Positions 15,267 to 23,821 are shown, counted from the stretch's first letter. The stretch is DNA of 33,870 bases from Candidatus Gallacutalibacter pullicola (GCA_018712265.1 DVHF01000049.1:1-33870); one strand, 5' to 3'. The notes: a model not told the origin generated them from the letters alone. Program-made: numbers and translations.

Positions 15267-16183
15267 TGGAAACGCGCACTATCCTCATCACGGAACAGGA
15301 ATCCGGCGCCCGTCTCGATAAAATACTCAGCGATCGGCTCGACGCGATGACCCGTTCCGCGATCCAAAAGCTGATGGAGGAGGGCTGTGTCCGGAAATCG
15401 GATACGCCGCTTGGGAAAAACTATCGCGCGGCGGCAGGGGAGGAAATCACCGTATATCTTCCGGATCCCAAGCCGCTCGATATTCTGCCGGAGGCGATTC
15501 CGCTTGACGTCCGCTATGAGGACAGCGACCTGCTGGTGGTGAACAAGCCGAAGGGGATGGTGGTGCATCCCGCGCCGGGGAATGAATCCGGGACCCTTGT
15601 GAACGCCCTTCTGGCCTACTGCGGGGATTCACTCTCCGGCATCAACGGTGTGCTCCGGCCGGGGATTGTGCACCGCATCGATAAGGATACCAGCGGCCTT
15701 TTGATTGTGGCGAAAAATGATTTTGCCCATCAGAACCTTGCGGAGCAGATCAAGGAGCATTCCTTCACGCGAATGTATCAGGCGGTCGTCTATGGAGATC
15801 TCAAGCAGGACTGCGGCACAGTGGATGCGCCGATCGGCAGGCATCCCACGGATCGGAAGAAGATGGCGGTGACGGACAAAAATTCCCGTCCGGCCGTGAC
15901 GCATTATGAGGTTTTGCAGCGGTATCAGGGGTTTACGCACGTCCGTTTGCGGCTTGAGACGGGACGCACCCATCAGATCCGGGTGCATATGGCGTATTTG
16001 GGCCATCCGGTGGCGGGGGATCCCGTCTACGGTCCGAAAAAGGTGATTACCTCGCTGCACGGACAGTGCCTGCACGCGTTTTTTATCGGGTTCCGCCATC
16101 CGCGGGATGGGCGGTGGATTGAAGTGCAGAGCGAGCTTCCCCCATATTTTACAGACTTCCTCGACAAGGCTAAGGCAGGCTAA
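15266..16183 (+). CDS. rluD: RluD-family 23S rRNA pseudouridine synthase
   Basis: A 305-residue RluA/RluD-type synthase. The N-terminal S4 domain is ARLDKILSDRLDAMTRSAIQ; the catalytic domain has the signature HRIDKDTSGLLIVAKN with the catalytic Asp at residue 139. LETGRTHQIRVHMAYLGHPV and GDPVYGP are typical of the family. It should modify large-subunit rRNA uridines; the exact target is not certain from sequence. The start overlaps the lspA stop. The final residues (KAKAG) and the stop codon are encoded by the start of a tandem repeat (unit TAAGGCAGGC), so the C-terminus appears to have been rewritten by repeat insertion or growth. Confidence 0.92.
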   Translation: METRTILITEQESGARLDKILSDRLDAMTRSAIQKLMEEGCVRKSDTPLGKNYRAAAGEEITVYLPDPKPLDILPEAIPLDVRYEDSDLLVVNKPKGMVVHPAPGNESGTLVNALLAYCGDSLSGINGVLRPGIVHRIDKDTSGLLIVAKNDFAHQNLAEQIKEHSFTRMYQAVVYGDLKQDCGTVDAPIGRHPTDRKKMAVTDKNSRPAVTHYEVLQRYQGFTHVRLRLETGRTHQIRVHMAYLGHPVAGDPVYGPKKVITSLHGQCLHAFFIGFRHPRDGRWIEVQSELPPYFTDFLDKAKAG

Positions 16184-16219
16184 GGCAGGCTAAGGCAGGC
16201 TAAGGCAGGCTAAGCCTGC
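16171..16219. repeat. Tandem TAAGGCAGGC repeat at the end of rluD
   Basis: Four exact 10-bp units lie at 16171-16210, preceded by a partial unit in the rluD coding sequence (CAAGGC) and followed by TAAGCCTGCA, which with the last unit forms GCAGGC-TAA-GCCTGC. Each unit supplies a TAA, and the first one in frame is the rluD stop. Copy number is probably variable between strains. Confidence 0.85.
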
Positions 16220-16293
16220 ACGTAAAACGCGGATCGCTCCCTCCGGTCGCTGAAATTTCGATAACTTCAAATACTCTGTCGCGGTGGCAGGCT
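16217..16293 (-). repeat. Dispersed repeat, copy B
   Basis: This is the reverse complement of the repeat at 6922-6992: the core ATCGCTCCCTCCGGTCGC lies at 16233-16250, flanked by ACGTAAAACGCGG on one side and TGTCGCGGTGGCAGGC on the other. The stretch between the conserved blocks differs from copy A, so the ends are conserved and the middle is free to vary. The remainder of 16294-16405 holds an AT-rich run with repeated TTCAC/TTTTCA words and no gene. Confidence 0.8.
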
Positions 16294-16405
16294 GGTTAGA
16301 AATATTTTTATATGAGCATCTCAGCCCTATCGTATCGCCCGGCCGGGCAAAACAAACTATTCACTATTCACTTTTCATTTTTCACTTACCATTCGGGGGG
16401 ATTGG

Positions 16406-17017
16406 ATGAAAAAGAAGATTACAGAGGCGCTGTCGTTTGTGACGGATGTGCTGGAGATTGCAGTCTCGGCGATCGTGCTGCTTGCCATTGCGCTTTCGGG
16501 GATCCAGCTGCTGTGGGATATCGGTGTTTTTTCCGGGGAACTGATGGAGTTATCCCAATTTGATGATTTTTTGTCGTCCGCGCTGGGCCTTGTGATCGGT
16601 GTGGAATTTATTAAAATGCTGATTAAGCATACGCCGGGCGCGGCTATCGAGGTTCTGCTGTACGCGATTGCCAGAGAGCTTGTGGTGCAGCACACCTCCA
16701 CCTGGGAGACGCTCGTCGGGATCCTGGCGATTGCCGCGGTGTTTGCAATCCGTAAATATCTGTTTATCAGCTCGTTTGACCGCACCGACAGATACCTGTT
16801 TCTGGCATCCTCAAAAATCCGGGATATCAAGCCCCTGCGTCATGTCCCTGCCGATTCCGGCCTGACGCTCGGCGAGCTGCTCAGCCACGAGCTGGAGTTA
16901 CAGGGAAAACTGCCGGAAAAGGATGCCTTTGCCGATTTCCAGGGCTTCCGTTTCCGGATTGCGTCCATGGAAAACGGAGCGATCCATATGGTTGAAATTA
17001 CACCTGAAAATGAATAA
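16406..17017 (+). CDS. PsiE-like membrane protein with CorC/HlyC-like C-terminal domain
   Basis: A 203-residue protein. Residues about 10-125 hold four hydrophobic helices (for example EIAVSAIVLLAIALSGIQLL and TLVGILAIAAVFAIRKYLF) with the pattern of PsiE-type proteins (VIGVEFIKMLIKHTP, EVLLYAIARELVV). The C-terminal 60 residues (LTLGELLSHELELQ, then FRFRIASMENGAIHMVEI) resemble the small cytosolic CorC/HlyC or transporter-associated domain. Function is not known; PsiE is named for phosphate starvation induction, and there is no proof of that here. ATG 16406 follows GGGGGG closely. The gene stands alone between repeats and the TM2 gene. Confidence 0.6.
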   Translation: MKKKITEALSFVTDVLEIAVSAIVLLAIALSGIQLLWDIGVFSGELMELSQFDDFLSSALGLVIGVEFIKMLIKHTPGAAIEVLLYAIARELVVQHTSTWETLVGILAIAAVFAIRKYLFISSFDRTDRYLFLASSKIRDIKPLRHVPADSGLTLGELLSHELELQGKLPEKDAFADFQGFRFRIASMENGAIHMVEITPENE

Positions 17018-17081
17018 CTTCTGTAAGGAATAAAAATCCTGCTTATTTCTATAAAAGCAAAAAGCAGCTTTCATAATTCGC

Positions 17082-17087
17082 TATAAT
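17082..17087 (+). promoter_or_regulatory. Possible -10 box for the zinc-ribbon/TM2 gene
   Basis: A perfect TATAAT in the context TCGCTATAATAG, 38 nt before the ATG at 17125. The -35 region is A-rich with no good match, so this is a tentative call. Confidence 0.4.
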
Positions 17088-17124
17088 AGAAGCAGAAATT
17101 ACATTTTTCAGGAGGGGACATATC

Positions 17125-17631
17125 ATGAAATGTACAAATTGCGGCGCGGAGGTTACTGGGAATTTCTGCACAAGCTGCGGAACGCCGGCTGCACAGCCTG
17201 CTAACGCGGATCAGCAGGCTTTCCAGCCAGCCCAGCCGATGGAAGTGCAGCCTCCGGTTTCATCGGTACCAAGCCAGTATCAGCAGCCGGTGCAGCCTCA
17301 GGGGGTTCAGCAGGCGCAGGCGGCAGGCTATCAGCAGTCATATCCGCAGCAGCCGACCATTATCATCAACAATACGAATTCCAATGTCAATACAAATAAC
17401 ATGGGCGGCGCGGGTGACGCCGGAATCAGCCCGAAAAGCAAGTGGGTTGCTCTGATCCTCTGCTTTTTCCTGGGCGGTTTGGGAATCCATCGTTTCTATG
17501 TCGGGAAGATCGGCACAGGTATCCTCTGGCTGTGTACGCTTGGGATATTTGGAATTGGCACCCTGATCGATTTTATCATGATTCTGGTTGGAAGCTTTAC
17601 GGATTCCGGCAGGCGTTTTCTAAAGAGGTAA
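17125..17631 (+). CDS. Zinc-ribbon plus TM2-domain membrane protein
   Basis: A 168-residue protein. The N-terminal zinc ribbon has two CxxC pairs (MKCTNCGAE and FCTSCGTP, residues 3-20). A Gln/Pro-rich low-complexity linker follows (about 25-80), then an Asn-rich patch ([12 protein letters not shown]). The C-terminal TM2 domain (about 105-165) has two membrane helices joined by the conserved [21 protein letters not shown]2 proteins are widespread and mostly of unknown role. ATG 17125 has an excellent AGGAGGGG site (17111-17118). A strong terminator follows, so it is a single-gene unit. Confidence 0.85.
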   Translation: MKCTNCGAEVTGNFCTSCGTPAAQPANADQQAFQPAQPMEVQPPVSSVPSQYQQPVQPQGVQQAQAAGYQQSYPQQPTIIINNTNSNVNTNNMGGAGDAGISPKSKWVALILCFFLGGLGIHRFYVGKIGTGILWLCTLGIFGIGTLIDFIMILVGSFTDSGRRFLKR

Positions 17632-17638
17632 CAGTATT

Positions 17639-17680
17639 GCCGGATCGTTTTGTGAAAACAGATCCGGCTTTCTGTTTTTT
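17639..17680 (+). terminator. Intrinsic terminator after the TM2 gene
   Basis: GCCGGATC (17639-17646) pairs with GATCCGGC (17661-17668), with an inner GTTTT/AAAAC pairing, then TTTCTGTTTTTT. It lies 8 bp after the TM2 stop codon. Confidence 0.9.
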
Positions 17681-17711
17681 GCGGTCCAAAGAAAGGGGAG
17701 AGAATTTCACA

Positions 17712-18560
17712 ATGAAGATAAAGGTGCTGGGAACGGGCGCGGCGACAGGTGTCCCGTTGATGTTCTGCAACTGCGAGACATGCCGCCGGGCGCGGATCCA
17801 GCGCGGCAAAAGCATCCGCAAGCGGTCGTCGATCCTGATCAACGATGAAATGCTTCTGGATCTCAGCCCTGATCTGGGCGCGATGGCGGAGATGTACAAC
17901 GTCGATCTGGGCAGGATCCGCTATCTGGTGCAGACTCATTCCCATTCCGATCACTTTGACGCGGGACATTTTGTCACCCGGTGGGACGATTACGGCACGC
18001 AGTCGCTGGAGCATCTGAACATCGTGTGCTCCCGCGGAACGTGCGCCGATATGAACCATTGGGTTCGGGAAAATGAACCGGACATGGATCTTACGGATCC
18101 GCGATGGCAGGAAAATATGAATTTCTCGCTCCACCTGCTGAAATCAGGGGAGACGGTGCAGCTTGGGGAGTACCGGATCACGGGGATTGATTCGGCGCAT
18201 GACAAGCGGATTGAATCGCTGGTCTATGTGATAGAATATCACGGGAAAGCTGTCCTGTATGCGACGGACCTGCTGGAATTGACGCAGGAGGCTTGGGAAA
18301 TCTTGCAAAGATACCATCTGGATCTGGCATTTCTGGATCACACCTACGGCCTGGATCAGATCCACGGCGGCCATCTGAACGAAAGCAAGGTTGCGGCGGC
18401 AGTGGAAAAAATGCGTGCGCTGGGGATTGCGGATCAGGGGACGCAGATTTACGGTACGCATCTTTCCCATGAATGGAACGGCCTGCACGAGGAAACAGAG
18501 GCGCGCGCCGTATCCCACGGATATCATATCGCATACGACGGTTTGGAGCTTACAATCTGA
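17712..18560 (+). CDS. PhnP-like metallo-beta-lactamase-fold hydrolase
   Basis: A 282-residue metallo-beta-lactamase-fold protein of the PhnP type. The metal motif is THSHSDHFD (H76, H78, D80, H81), with further ligands expected at DSAH, ATDLL and GTHLSHEW. Near the N-terminus a Cys cluster, FCNCETCRRAR (C19, C21, C24), follows GTGAATGVP, as in PhnP, where such cysteines bind a structural zinc. PhnP acts on cyclic phosphodiesters of ribose; the substrate here is not known. I chose ATG 17712 with GAAAGGGGAGAG upstream; the frame is open further 5' only through the terminator and the TM2 gene. A second member lies at 31039-31923. Confidence 0.8.
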   Translation: MKIKVLGTGAATGVPLMFCNCETCRRARIQRGKSIRKRSSILINDEMLLDLSPDLGAMAEMYNVDLGRIRYLVQTHSHSDHFDAGHFVTRWDDYGTQSLEHLNIVCSRGTCADMNHWVRENEPDMDLTDPRWQENMNFSLHLLKSGETVQLGEYRITGIDSAHDKRIESLVYVIEYHGKAVLYATDLLELTQEAWEILQRYHLDLAFLDHTYGLDQIHGGHLNESKVAAAVEKMRALGIADQGTQIYGTHLSHEWNGLHEETEARAVSHGYHIAYDGLELTI

Positions 18561-18567
18561 CATTCTT

Positions 18568-18621
18568 GGGAGCCCGACGCTGGTTTTCGGCGCGCATTTC
18601 CGGGCTCCCGAAAATTTTTTT
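18568..18621 (+). terminator. Intrinsic terminator after the PhnP-like gene
   Basis: GGGAGCCCG (18568-18576) pairs with CGGGCTCCC (18601-18609) and is followed by AAAATTTTTTT. It isolates the upstream gene from the tRNA unit. Confidence 0.85.
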
Positions 18622-18641
18622 GAAAAAATTAAAAAAAAGAC

Positions 18642-18670
18642 TTGATTTTTTCTCCAAGATCCGATATAAT
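18642..18670 (+). promoter_or_regulatory. Promoter of tRNA-Ser(GGA)
   Basis: TTGATT (18642-18647), a 17-bp spacer and a perfect TATAAT (18665-18670). Transcription would start near 18677, about 32 nt ahead of the mature tRNA 5' end. Confidence 0.75.
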
Positions 18671-18708
18671 ACCATCGTTGCCTGAAAACAACAGAAAAAA
18701 TAAGCCAT

Positions 18709-18794
18709 GGAGAGGTATTCTAATGGTAAGGAGCCACATTGGAAATGTGGTGTGCCGCAAGGCATTGTGCGTTCGAGTCGCATCCTCTCCGCCA
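18709..18794 (+). tRNA. tRNA-Ser (anticodon GGA)
   Basis: The acceptor stem is GGAGAGG (18709-18715) with CCTCTCC (18784-18790), G discriminator at 18791 and an encoded CCA at 18792-18794. The anticodon arm is CCACA-TTGGAAA-TGTGG, giving GGA, which reads UCC and UCU. A long variable arm (GTGCCGCAAGGCAT region) marks it as a class II tRNA, and GTGCG-TTCGAGT-CGCAT is the T arm. Total length is 86 nt. It has its own promoter and terminator and is not part of a cluster. Confidence 0.95.
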
Positions 18795-18797
18795 TTG

Positions 18798-18834
18798 AAA
18801 GCACGCGGTGTACGAGTTGCACCGCGTGCTTTTT
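18798..18834 (+). terminator. Intrinsic terminator of the tRNA-Ser gene
   Basis: AAAGCACGCGGTG (18798-18810) pairs perfectly with CACCGCGTGCTTT (18820-18832), a 13-bp stem with a 9-nt loop, ending in a T run, only 3 nt after the tRNA CCA. Confidence 0.92.
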
Positions 18835-18847
18835 ATCGTTGCACAAA

Positions 18848-18894
18848 AATCGGCCCCCAAACGAAGCCAAAACAGCTTCCCTTGAGGGCCGATT
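18848..18894 (-). terminator. Terminator-like hairpin between the tRNA and the M28 peptidase gene
   Basis: AATCGGCCC (18848-18856) pairs with GGGCCGATT (18886-18894). Read on the minus strand it is followed by TTTTTGTG, placing it about 70 nt after the end of the peptidase gene; on the plus strand it is followed by CTTTTG, so it may act in both directions. Confidence 0.65.
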
Positions 18895-18966
18895 CTTTTG
18901 ACGGCTGCCGTTTTTTTGCAGACTGTCCTGCATTTTTAGTTTGCGGCACGTCTTGTCCATCCATTT

Positions 18967-21003
18967 TTATGGCTGTGGATTGCCGTCCGCATTTTTCTCA
19001 AAATACCGCAGAGCGGAAGAAAGAAGCTGTGTCAAGGAATCGAGATCCGCAGCCTCCTGACGCAGAGAGGAAGCCAGCAGGATGGACTGCTCCTCCAAGT
19101 ACTGGCGGAGGACGTCAAGCTCTCCTGAGAGATCCGTGCGTCCGGACGACTGTGCTTCCCGCAGAGAACGCAGGACGCAAAATAGGTCCACATGGCCCAT
19201 CAGACGTCCTGCGCCCCACATCAGACGGCTGGCAGGCTGATTGACGGCGTAATCGGTGAAGTAATCGAACACCTCGCGCTCAAAGGAGCAGGCATATGCG
19301 TTGTTGTCGATTTTTGAGAGGACGGAGATCGCTCCGGGAATATCCTGCCGTTCCAGACGTTCCACAGCGTCTGTGAGCAGCTTGAGATTCGTTTGCGCAT
19401 ACTCATGCGGAAAGATGGGGGAATCCTCCCAGGTCAGGCGGACAAAGCAGTCCTCACAGAACCGGAAGATCGTCAAAAGCGTCCGGTTCAGAGAGCACCG
19501 CCCCGGAACGGACGGCGGCGTCCTTCCGGAACAATTCAGTTCCCGGACAAGACCGGCCAGCCGTTCCGCCAGCGGGATCGCCCGGTCCGCAGCAGCGCGC
19601 AGGATATCCGCCTCCGGCGTGTCCCCGGCGGAATTGCGCAGGGCACGCACGCGCACAGAGAAGTCGAGCGGAGCGGCAGTAATTCTGTCATATTCCAGCA
19701 GGATGCGCGCATACAGCTGATGGTGATAGAAATACACATCCTCGTCATAGGAATCGCCGCAGTCGAACTGGGAATGATAGTGCGTTTCCATGAAAGGACC
19801 CTCCGCAAAGTCATTGACAAGCGAGGGAATCCCGGCGATGGCGAGGGAAAAATCATCGGACCATGTCAGAATAGGGGATACCACATGGGCCTTTTCCGGA
19901 TAAACGGTATTTTTCGGGGAAATCTGTTCCAGAATACGGTTCAAAAACGGCTGGTATTCCCATACACTGCGCACAGCATGACTTCTGCCATGTGCATGGG
20001 CGGGAAGCTCAAGGTTGATATCCAGCACAGCCATGCCCTGCCACTCGGGATGAAGTCCAAAAACTTCGTTGTATGCGCCGGTGGACCAATCGTAGCGGGA
20101 ATTGATCACGCCCCATTCCTCGGCGGCCATCGCGCAGAATATCATGGTTTTGCGGGGACGATAGCCGCTTTTCACGATTGCACGCGCGATGCAGAGCATC
20201 ATGGCAACGGCGGTATTATCATCCTGAAAGCCCTCAAAATAGGAATCGTAGTGCGCGGACATTAAAAGCAGGCTGTCCTTTTCCTCGCCCTCGAGCCTGC
20301 CGGTGATATTGTAGGAAACTGCTTTGGGAATGATGGAGGATTCCGCATCAAACAGGACGTCGATCTCCTTGCCGAAGGAGAGGATCCCCATCCGCCGCGC
20401 ATCCGTCAGGGAAAGAGAGAACGCGGGGGCGTCGGCGGGACCGGAGATGTTCTGCGCGTTGAGGGAGTCGGGATGGATTTGGCCATAGCCGTCCCGCTGT
20501 ACGGCGATGACAGCGGCAGCCCCGTGGAGGTGAGCCTGATAGGCAGGATAGTTGATCCACCATTCGCCGCGCTGATCGATCTCGACAAGAACGAGCTTCC
20601 CGCGCACATCCAGCCGGCTGATTTCGTCGGCAGTACCGCGTCCGGCGCAGATCAGCCGGTAGAGGCGTTTTCCGTCTGTATGGAAATCCGTTTGATAGCT
20701 CCCAAGCTCAGCGCATTGTTCGCGGCCGTCTCCGTCTCGGAAATAGAGGCGGGCGCGCCGAAAATCCCAGCCGTCGAGGGTAAAGGCGTCCTTGGAAACG
20801 TCCAGACCGATTTCGCGCATTTCGCGGCAAATCATCTCGCCGGTCAGGTATTCGGCGCGGGAACCGGCAGTGCGGTAGCCCAGAACCTCGTTGGTGCGGA
20901 ACTGTTCCATCTGCCTGGCGATCCGGTACGAATATTCCGGATCCAAAAAGCGATATATCTTTGAAAAAGCGTCCTGCTCAGAAATATCAAAAACCTCTTT
21001 CAT
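18967..21003 (-). CDS. M28-family zinc aminopeptidase-like protein
   Basis: A 678-residue protein with an M28 core. Expected zinc ligands are in SAHYDS (H251, D253 region), QDDNTA (D261/D262), AAEEWG (catalytic Glu pair about E295/E296), a later VLDIN, and THYHSQFD (H408/H410). A protease-associated domain-like insert lies before the core (about 110-225). The C-terminal 230 residues are helical and of no family I recognise. There is no signal peptide or membrane segment, so a cytosolic peptide-degrading role is likely. I chose the ATG at 21003 because AGGAGG lies just upstream; an in-frame ATG at 21042 lacks a ribosome site. It is divergent from udp. Confidence 0.85.
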   Translation of the reverse strand: MKEVFDISEQDAFSKIYRFLDPEYSYRIARQMEQFRTNEVLGYRTAGSRAEYLTGEMICREMREIGLDVSKDAFTLDGWDFRRARLYFRDGDGREQCAELGSYQTDFHTDGKRLYRLICAGRGTADEISRLDVRGKLVLVEIDQRGEWWINYPAYQAHLHGAAAVIAVQRDGYGQIHPDSLNAQNISGPADAPAFSLSLTDARRMGILSFGKEIDVLFDAESSIIPKAVSYNITGRLEGEEKDSLLLMSAHYDSYFEGFQDDNTAVAMMLCIARAIVKSGYRPRKTMIFCAMAAEEWGVINSRYDWSTGAYNEVFGLHPEWQGMAVLDINLELPAHAHGRSHAVRSVWEYQPFLNRILEQISPKNTVYPEKAHVVSPILTWSDDFSLAIAGIPSLVNDFAEGPFMETHYHSQFDCGDSYDEDVYFYHHQLYARILLEYDRITAAPLDFSVRVRALRNSAGDTPEADILRAAADRAIPLAERLAGLVRELNCSGRTPPSVPGRCSLNRTLLTIFRFCEDCFVRLTWEDSPIFPHEYAQTNLKLLTDAVERLERQDIPGAISVLSKIDNNAYACSFEREVFDYFTDYAVNQPASRLMWGAGRLMGHVDLFCVLRSLREAQSSGRTDLSGELDVLRQYLEEQSILLASSLRQEAADLDSLTQLLSSALRYFEKNADGNPQP

Positions 21004-21060
21004 ACATCCTCCTAATATTGGAGCCCCGTCCTGCGCCCGCATTTATGGTAGTATGCGGAT

Positions 21061-21066
21061 ATTATA
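21061..21066 (-). promoter_or_regulatory. Extended -10 of the M28 peptidase gene
   Basis: On the minus strand, TATAAT is preceded by TGTGC, giving TGTGCTATAAT, the same core as at the miaB promoter. The -35 region is weak (T-rich). It is about 58 nt upstream of the ATG. Confidence 0.55.
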
Positions 21067-21118
21067 GCACAAAATGAGGAAAGAAGAAATCATCAGCACA
21101 AATTTATTTTGCCGTTTC

Positions 21119-21147
21119 TTGCGGAAATGAAAAATAAATGGTATGAT
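21119..21147 (+). promoter_or_regulatory. Probable promoter of udp-deoB
   Basis: TATGAT (21142-21147) with a TGG extended -10, and a weak TTGCGG (21119-21124) at a 17-bp spacing. It is divergent from the peptidase promoter at 21061-21066. Confidence 0.45.
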
Positions 21148-21170
21148 TTAGAAAAGTATTGTCATAGAAA

Positions 21171-21214
21171 CGGCGCGAATCGGGATGATTTTAGGCAGAT
21201 TGCCGGACGCGCCG
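21171..21214 (+). promoter_or_regulatory. Possible leader hairpin of udp-deoB
   Basis: CGGCGCG (21171-21177) pairs with CGCGCCG (21208-21214), with a possible inner AATC/GATT pairing. It falls in the untranslated leader, ending about 10 nt before the ribosome site of udp. No U-tract follows. Structure only; a regulatory role is a guess. Confidence 0.3.
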
Positions 21215-21232
21215 GGAAAGCGAGGGAGAACA

Positions 21233-22021
21233 ATGTCTGGTCCTTATGCGAGCGGATATGAATATCATACCCATTTAAAGCCCGGGGATGTAGGGCGGTA
21301 CGTGATTCTGCCCGGAGATCCGGGACGGTGCGGGAAAATTGCAAAGTATTTTGATAATCCGCAGAAAATTGCATCCAACAGGGAGTACACCACCTATACG
21401 GGGACGCTCTGCGGTGAAAAGGTATCGGTAACGTCGACGGGAATCGGCGGGCCGTCCGCGTCTATCGCCATGGAGGAATTGATCCACTGCGGCGCGGATA
21501 CGTTTCTGCGCGTCGGCACCTCCGGCGGGATGCAGATGGAAGTGCTGGGCGGAGATCTTGTGGTGGCGACAGGGGCGATCCGCATGGAGGGAACAGGGCG
21601 GGAGTACGCGCCGATGGAGTTCCCGGCGGTAGCCGATTTTGAAGTGACAACGGCCCTTGTGCAGGCCGCGCGGGCGGCGGGGGACCGCGTCCACGTGGGC
21701 GTGGTGCAGTGCAAGGATTCCTTTTTCGGACAGCATGATCCCGACAGTATGCCGGTTGGATATGAACTCAAAAATAAGTGGGAGGCATGGATGCGATGCG
21801 GCGCGCTCGCATCGGAGATGGAATCCGCCGCGCTGTTTTTGGTAGCCGCTGCGCGCAGGGTGCGTGCCGGGACGGTCCTGCTTGTGATAGGAAACCAGAC
21901 GCGCCGCGCCGCGGGCCTGGAGGACGTGCAGGAGCACGACACGGAGAAAGCCGTCAAAACGGCGGTAGAGGCGATCCGCAGGCTGATCGCGGCGGACCGG
22001 GAAAAGGAGGGCGGAAGATGA
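21233..22021 (+). CDS. udp: Uridine phosphorylase (NP-I family)
   Basis: A 262-residue nucleoside phosphorylase of the NP-I family that splits uridine (and probably other pyrimidine nucleosides) with phosphate into base and ribose 1-phosphate. Motifs are ILPGDPGRC (phosphate loop), [23 protein letters not shown] and [12 protein letters not shown] (ribose and base contacts). [16 protein letters not shown] followed by KNKWEAW is typical of the uridine phosphorylase branch and unlike the purine enzymes. I chose ATG 21233 because GAGGGAG lies just upstream; an earlier in-frame start at 21185 has no site. The stop overlaps the deoB start (ATGA), so ribose 1-phosphate feeds straight to DeoB. Confidence 0.9.
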   Translation: MSGPYASGYEYHTHLKPGDVGRYVILPGDPGRCGKIAKYFDNPQKIASNREYTTYTGTLCGEKVSVTSTGIGGPSASIAMEELIHCGADTFLRVGTSGGMQMEVLGGDLVVATGAIRMEGTGREYAPMEFPAVADFEVTTALVQAARAAGDRVHVGVVQCKDSFFGQHDPDSMPVGYELKNKWEAWMRCGALASEMESAALFLVAAARRVRAGTVLLVIGNQTRRAAGLEDVQEHDTEKAVKTAVEAIRRLIAADREKEGGR

Positions 22022-23184
22022 GCAGGCGGATTTTTCTGATTGTCCTGGACAGCTTTGGCGTCGGGGAGCTTCCGGACGCGGCTGATTTCCACGACGAGGG
22101 CAGCAACACGCTGGCGTCCGTGGCAAAAAGCCCGGCGTTCCATACGCCGAATATGAAGCGGGCGGGGCTGTTCAATATTGACGGCGTGAACTGCACGCAG
22201 CCGGAAAAGGAGCCGCGCGGCGCGTACGGACGGATGGCGGAGCAGTCGCGCGGAAAGGATACCACCACGGGCCACTGGGAACTGGCGGGGCTGATCTCCC
22301 ACAGGCCGATGCCGACTTATCCGGACGGCTTCCCCAAAGAGATCATCGAGGAATTTTCCCGGCGCACCGGGCGCGGCGTACTGTGCAATAAGCCGTATTC
22401 CGGGGTGCAGGTGATCCACGATTACGGACAGCAGCATCTGGAAACGGGCGCGCTGATCGTGTATACCTCTGCGGACAGTGTGTTCCAGGTGGCGGCGCAC
22501 GAAAAAATTGTGCCTGTGCCGGAGTTGTACCGGTACTGTGAGATCGCGCGTTCCATTTTAACGGGCGAAAACGCGGTGGGACGTGTGATTGCGCGTCCCT
22601 TTGTGGGGGAATACCCGAACTTTGTCCGCACCCCGAACCGTCATGACATTTCCCTCCCGCCGCCGCGCGAAACGGCGCTCGATTATATCGTCGGGGCCGG
22701 TCTGGACTGTATCGGCGTGGGAAAAATTTTCGATATTTTTGCAGGTAAGGGGATCACGCGGCAGATAAAGACTGTCAGCAACGACGACGGCATGGAAAAG
22801 ACGCTGGCGCTGGCAAAGGAAGACTTCAGCGGGCTGTGCTTTGTGAACCTGGTGGAGTTCGATATGGTGTACGGCCACCGCAACGATGTGGACGGCTATG
22901 CCGGTGCGCTGACCCGTTTCGACCGCCAGCTGGGAGATCTTCTCGCGTGCCTGCGCGACGATGATTTTGTGATAGTCACCGCGGATCACGGCTGCGATCC
23001 TGCGACGCCATCCACGGATCATTCGCGGGAATACGTGCCGGTTCTGGTGATGGGCAAGCGTGTCCGCAGCGGGAACCTGCATACGCGTCCGACGTTTGCC
23101 GATTTGGGCGCGACGGTTCTGGATTTGCTGCACGTCAACGGCGCTACGGACGGCGTCTCCTTTGCGGATCGCATTCTTTCCTGA
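22018..23184 (+). CDS. deoB: Phosphopentomutase DeoB
   Basis: A 388-residue alkaline-phosphatase-superfamily enzyme converting ribose 1-phosphate and deoxyribose 1-phosphate to the 5-phosphates. The metal-binding start is [15 protein letters not shown] (D11). The phosphorylated-Thr region is KDTTTGHWE (T82-T84), and the C-terminal metal sites are [19 protein letters not shown]. Its start overlaps the udp stop by 4 nt (ATGA), with GGAGGGCGG upstream, so the two are co-translated. The pair forms a pyrimidine nucleoside salvage route into the pentose phosphate pathway. Confidence 0.96.
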   Translation: MSRRIFLIVLDSFGVGELPDAADFHDEGSNTLASVAKSPAFHTPNMKRAGLFNIDGVNCTQPEKEPRGAYGRMAEQSRGKDTTTGHWELAGLISHRPMPTYPDGFPKEIIEEFSRRTGRGVLCNKPYSGVQVIHDYGQQHLETGALIVYTSADSVFQVAAHEKIVPVPELYRYCEIARSILTGENAVGRVIARPFVGEYPNFVRTPNRHDISLPPPRETALDYIVGAGLDCIGVGKIFDIFAGKGITRQIKTVSNDDGMEKTLALAKEDFSGLCFVNLVEFDMVYGHRNDVDGYAGALTRFDRQLGDLLACLRDDDFVIVTADHGCDPATPSTDHSREYVPVLVMGKRVRSGNLHTRPTFADLGATVLDLLHVNGATDGVSFADRILS

Positions 23185-23218
23185 GATTTGCTTCAAAAAA
23201 CACAAAAGAGGAAAAACT

Positions 23219-23665
23219 ATGAGCAGATGGCAGAAAATCGCTTCACAAAATGATATCGACGAATTGCTGAACTTCTACGTCGGGTTTCACGATTCCTGCC
23301 TCGTATCGGCAAATTACCGAAGCGGCGCATTTGTAGACGAGAAAGGGGCGATGGGTAACGGCGATGCAGATCAACACGAATTGCTTGTTGTTTTTCACAG
23401 CCAATGGAAACCGCGAATAGAACTGTGCTTTACAGGGCTGCGCCAGTTTCATTTGGCGGGCTGGCAGGATAATTATTTCTGCGATATTTTTGGTGCGCAC
23501 CTGTCTTTTTACGACAGCTTGCTCCCGGGAACACCAAGCAGGGTGATTGTGTGGTCGGACAACGAAAGCTTCGACGTCCAGAACCTCGCTTCTGCGATAC
23601 ATGAGCCGTCGGATACCTATATCGTTGCAAACGCGCTGAAATGGCGCGTAATTGACAAACAATAA
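23219..23665 (+). CDS. Small cytosolic protein of unknown function
   Basis: A 148-residue protein without signal peptide or membrane helix, rich in aromatic residues and Asp (YVGFHDSCLV, FHSQWKPRIELCF, HLAGWQDNYFCDIFG). The pattern of short beta strands is like many small single-domain proteins of Firmicutes, some of which act as immunity proteins, but I do not recognise it. ATG 23219 has AGAGGA about 6 nt upstream. It is 34 bp after deoB and ends in a terminator, so it may ride on the udp-deoB transcript. A function in nucleoside use cannot be inferred from position alone. Confidence 0.65.
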   Translation: MSRWQKIASQNDIDELLNFYVGFHDSCLVSANYRSGAFVDEKGAMGNGDADQHELLVVFHSQWKPRIELCFTGLRQFHLAGWQDNYFCDIFGAHLSFYDSLLPGTPSRVIVWSDNESFDVQNLASAIHEPSDTYIVANALKWRVIDKQ

Positions 23666-23713
23666 TAGTTGACAGGAGTAAGAACTGTATAGCGAAAAAT
23701 CAAAAATATAACG

Positions 23714-23744
23714 AAAGGACGCATCGGCTGATGCGTCCTTTCCA
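23714..23744 (+). terminator. Intrinsic terminator after the 148-residue protein gene
   Basis: AAAGGACGCATC (23714-23725) pairs exactly with GATGCGTCCTTT (23730-23741), a 12-bp stem with a 4-nt loop; the T run is short (TTT then CC). Confidence 0.75.
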
Positions 23745-23821
23745 ATATTATTAAAATTACTATAAGATTCCGTCTCGGCGGTGAGGCCGGACACTCTCCG
23801 CGGCGGGGCGGCGACGGGTCC

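Noticed and set aside
16171-16219. CRISPR-like array
   Set aside because: The units are 10 bp, adjacent and without spacers, and no cas genes are present.
23669-23692. TTGACA followed by TATAGC after the 148-residue gene
   Set aside because: The spacer is only 13 bp and no gene follows, so it is not a usable promoter.
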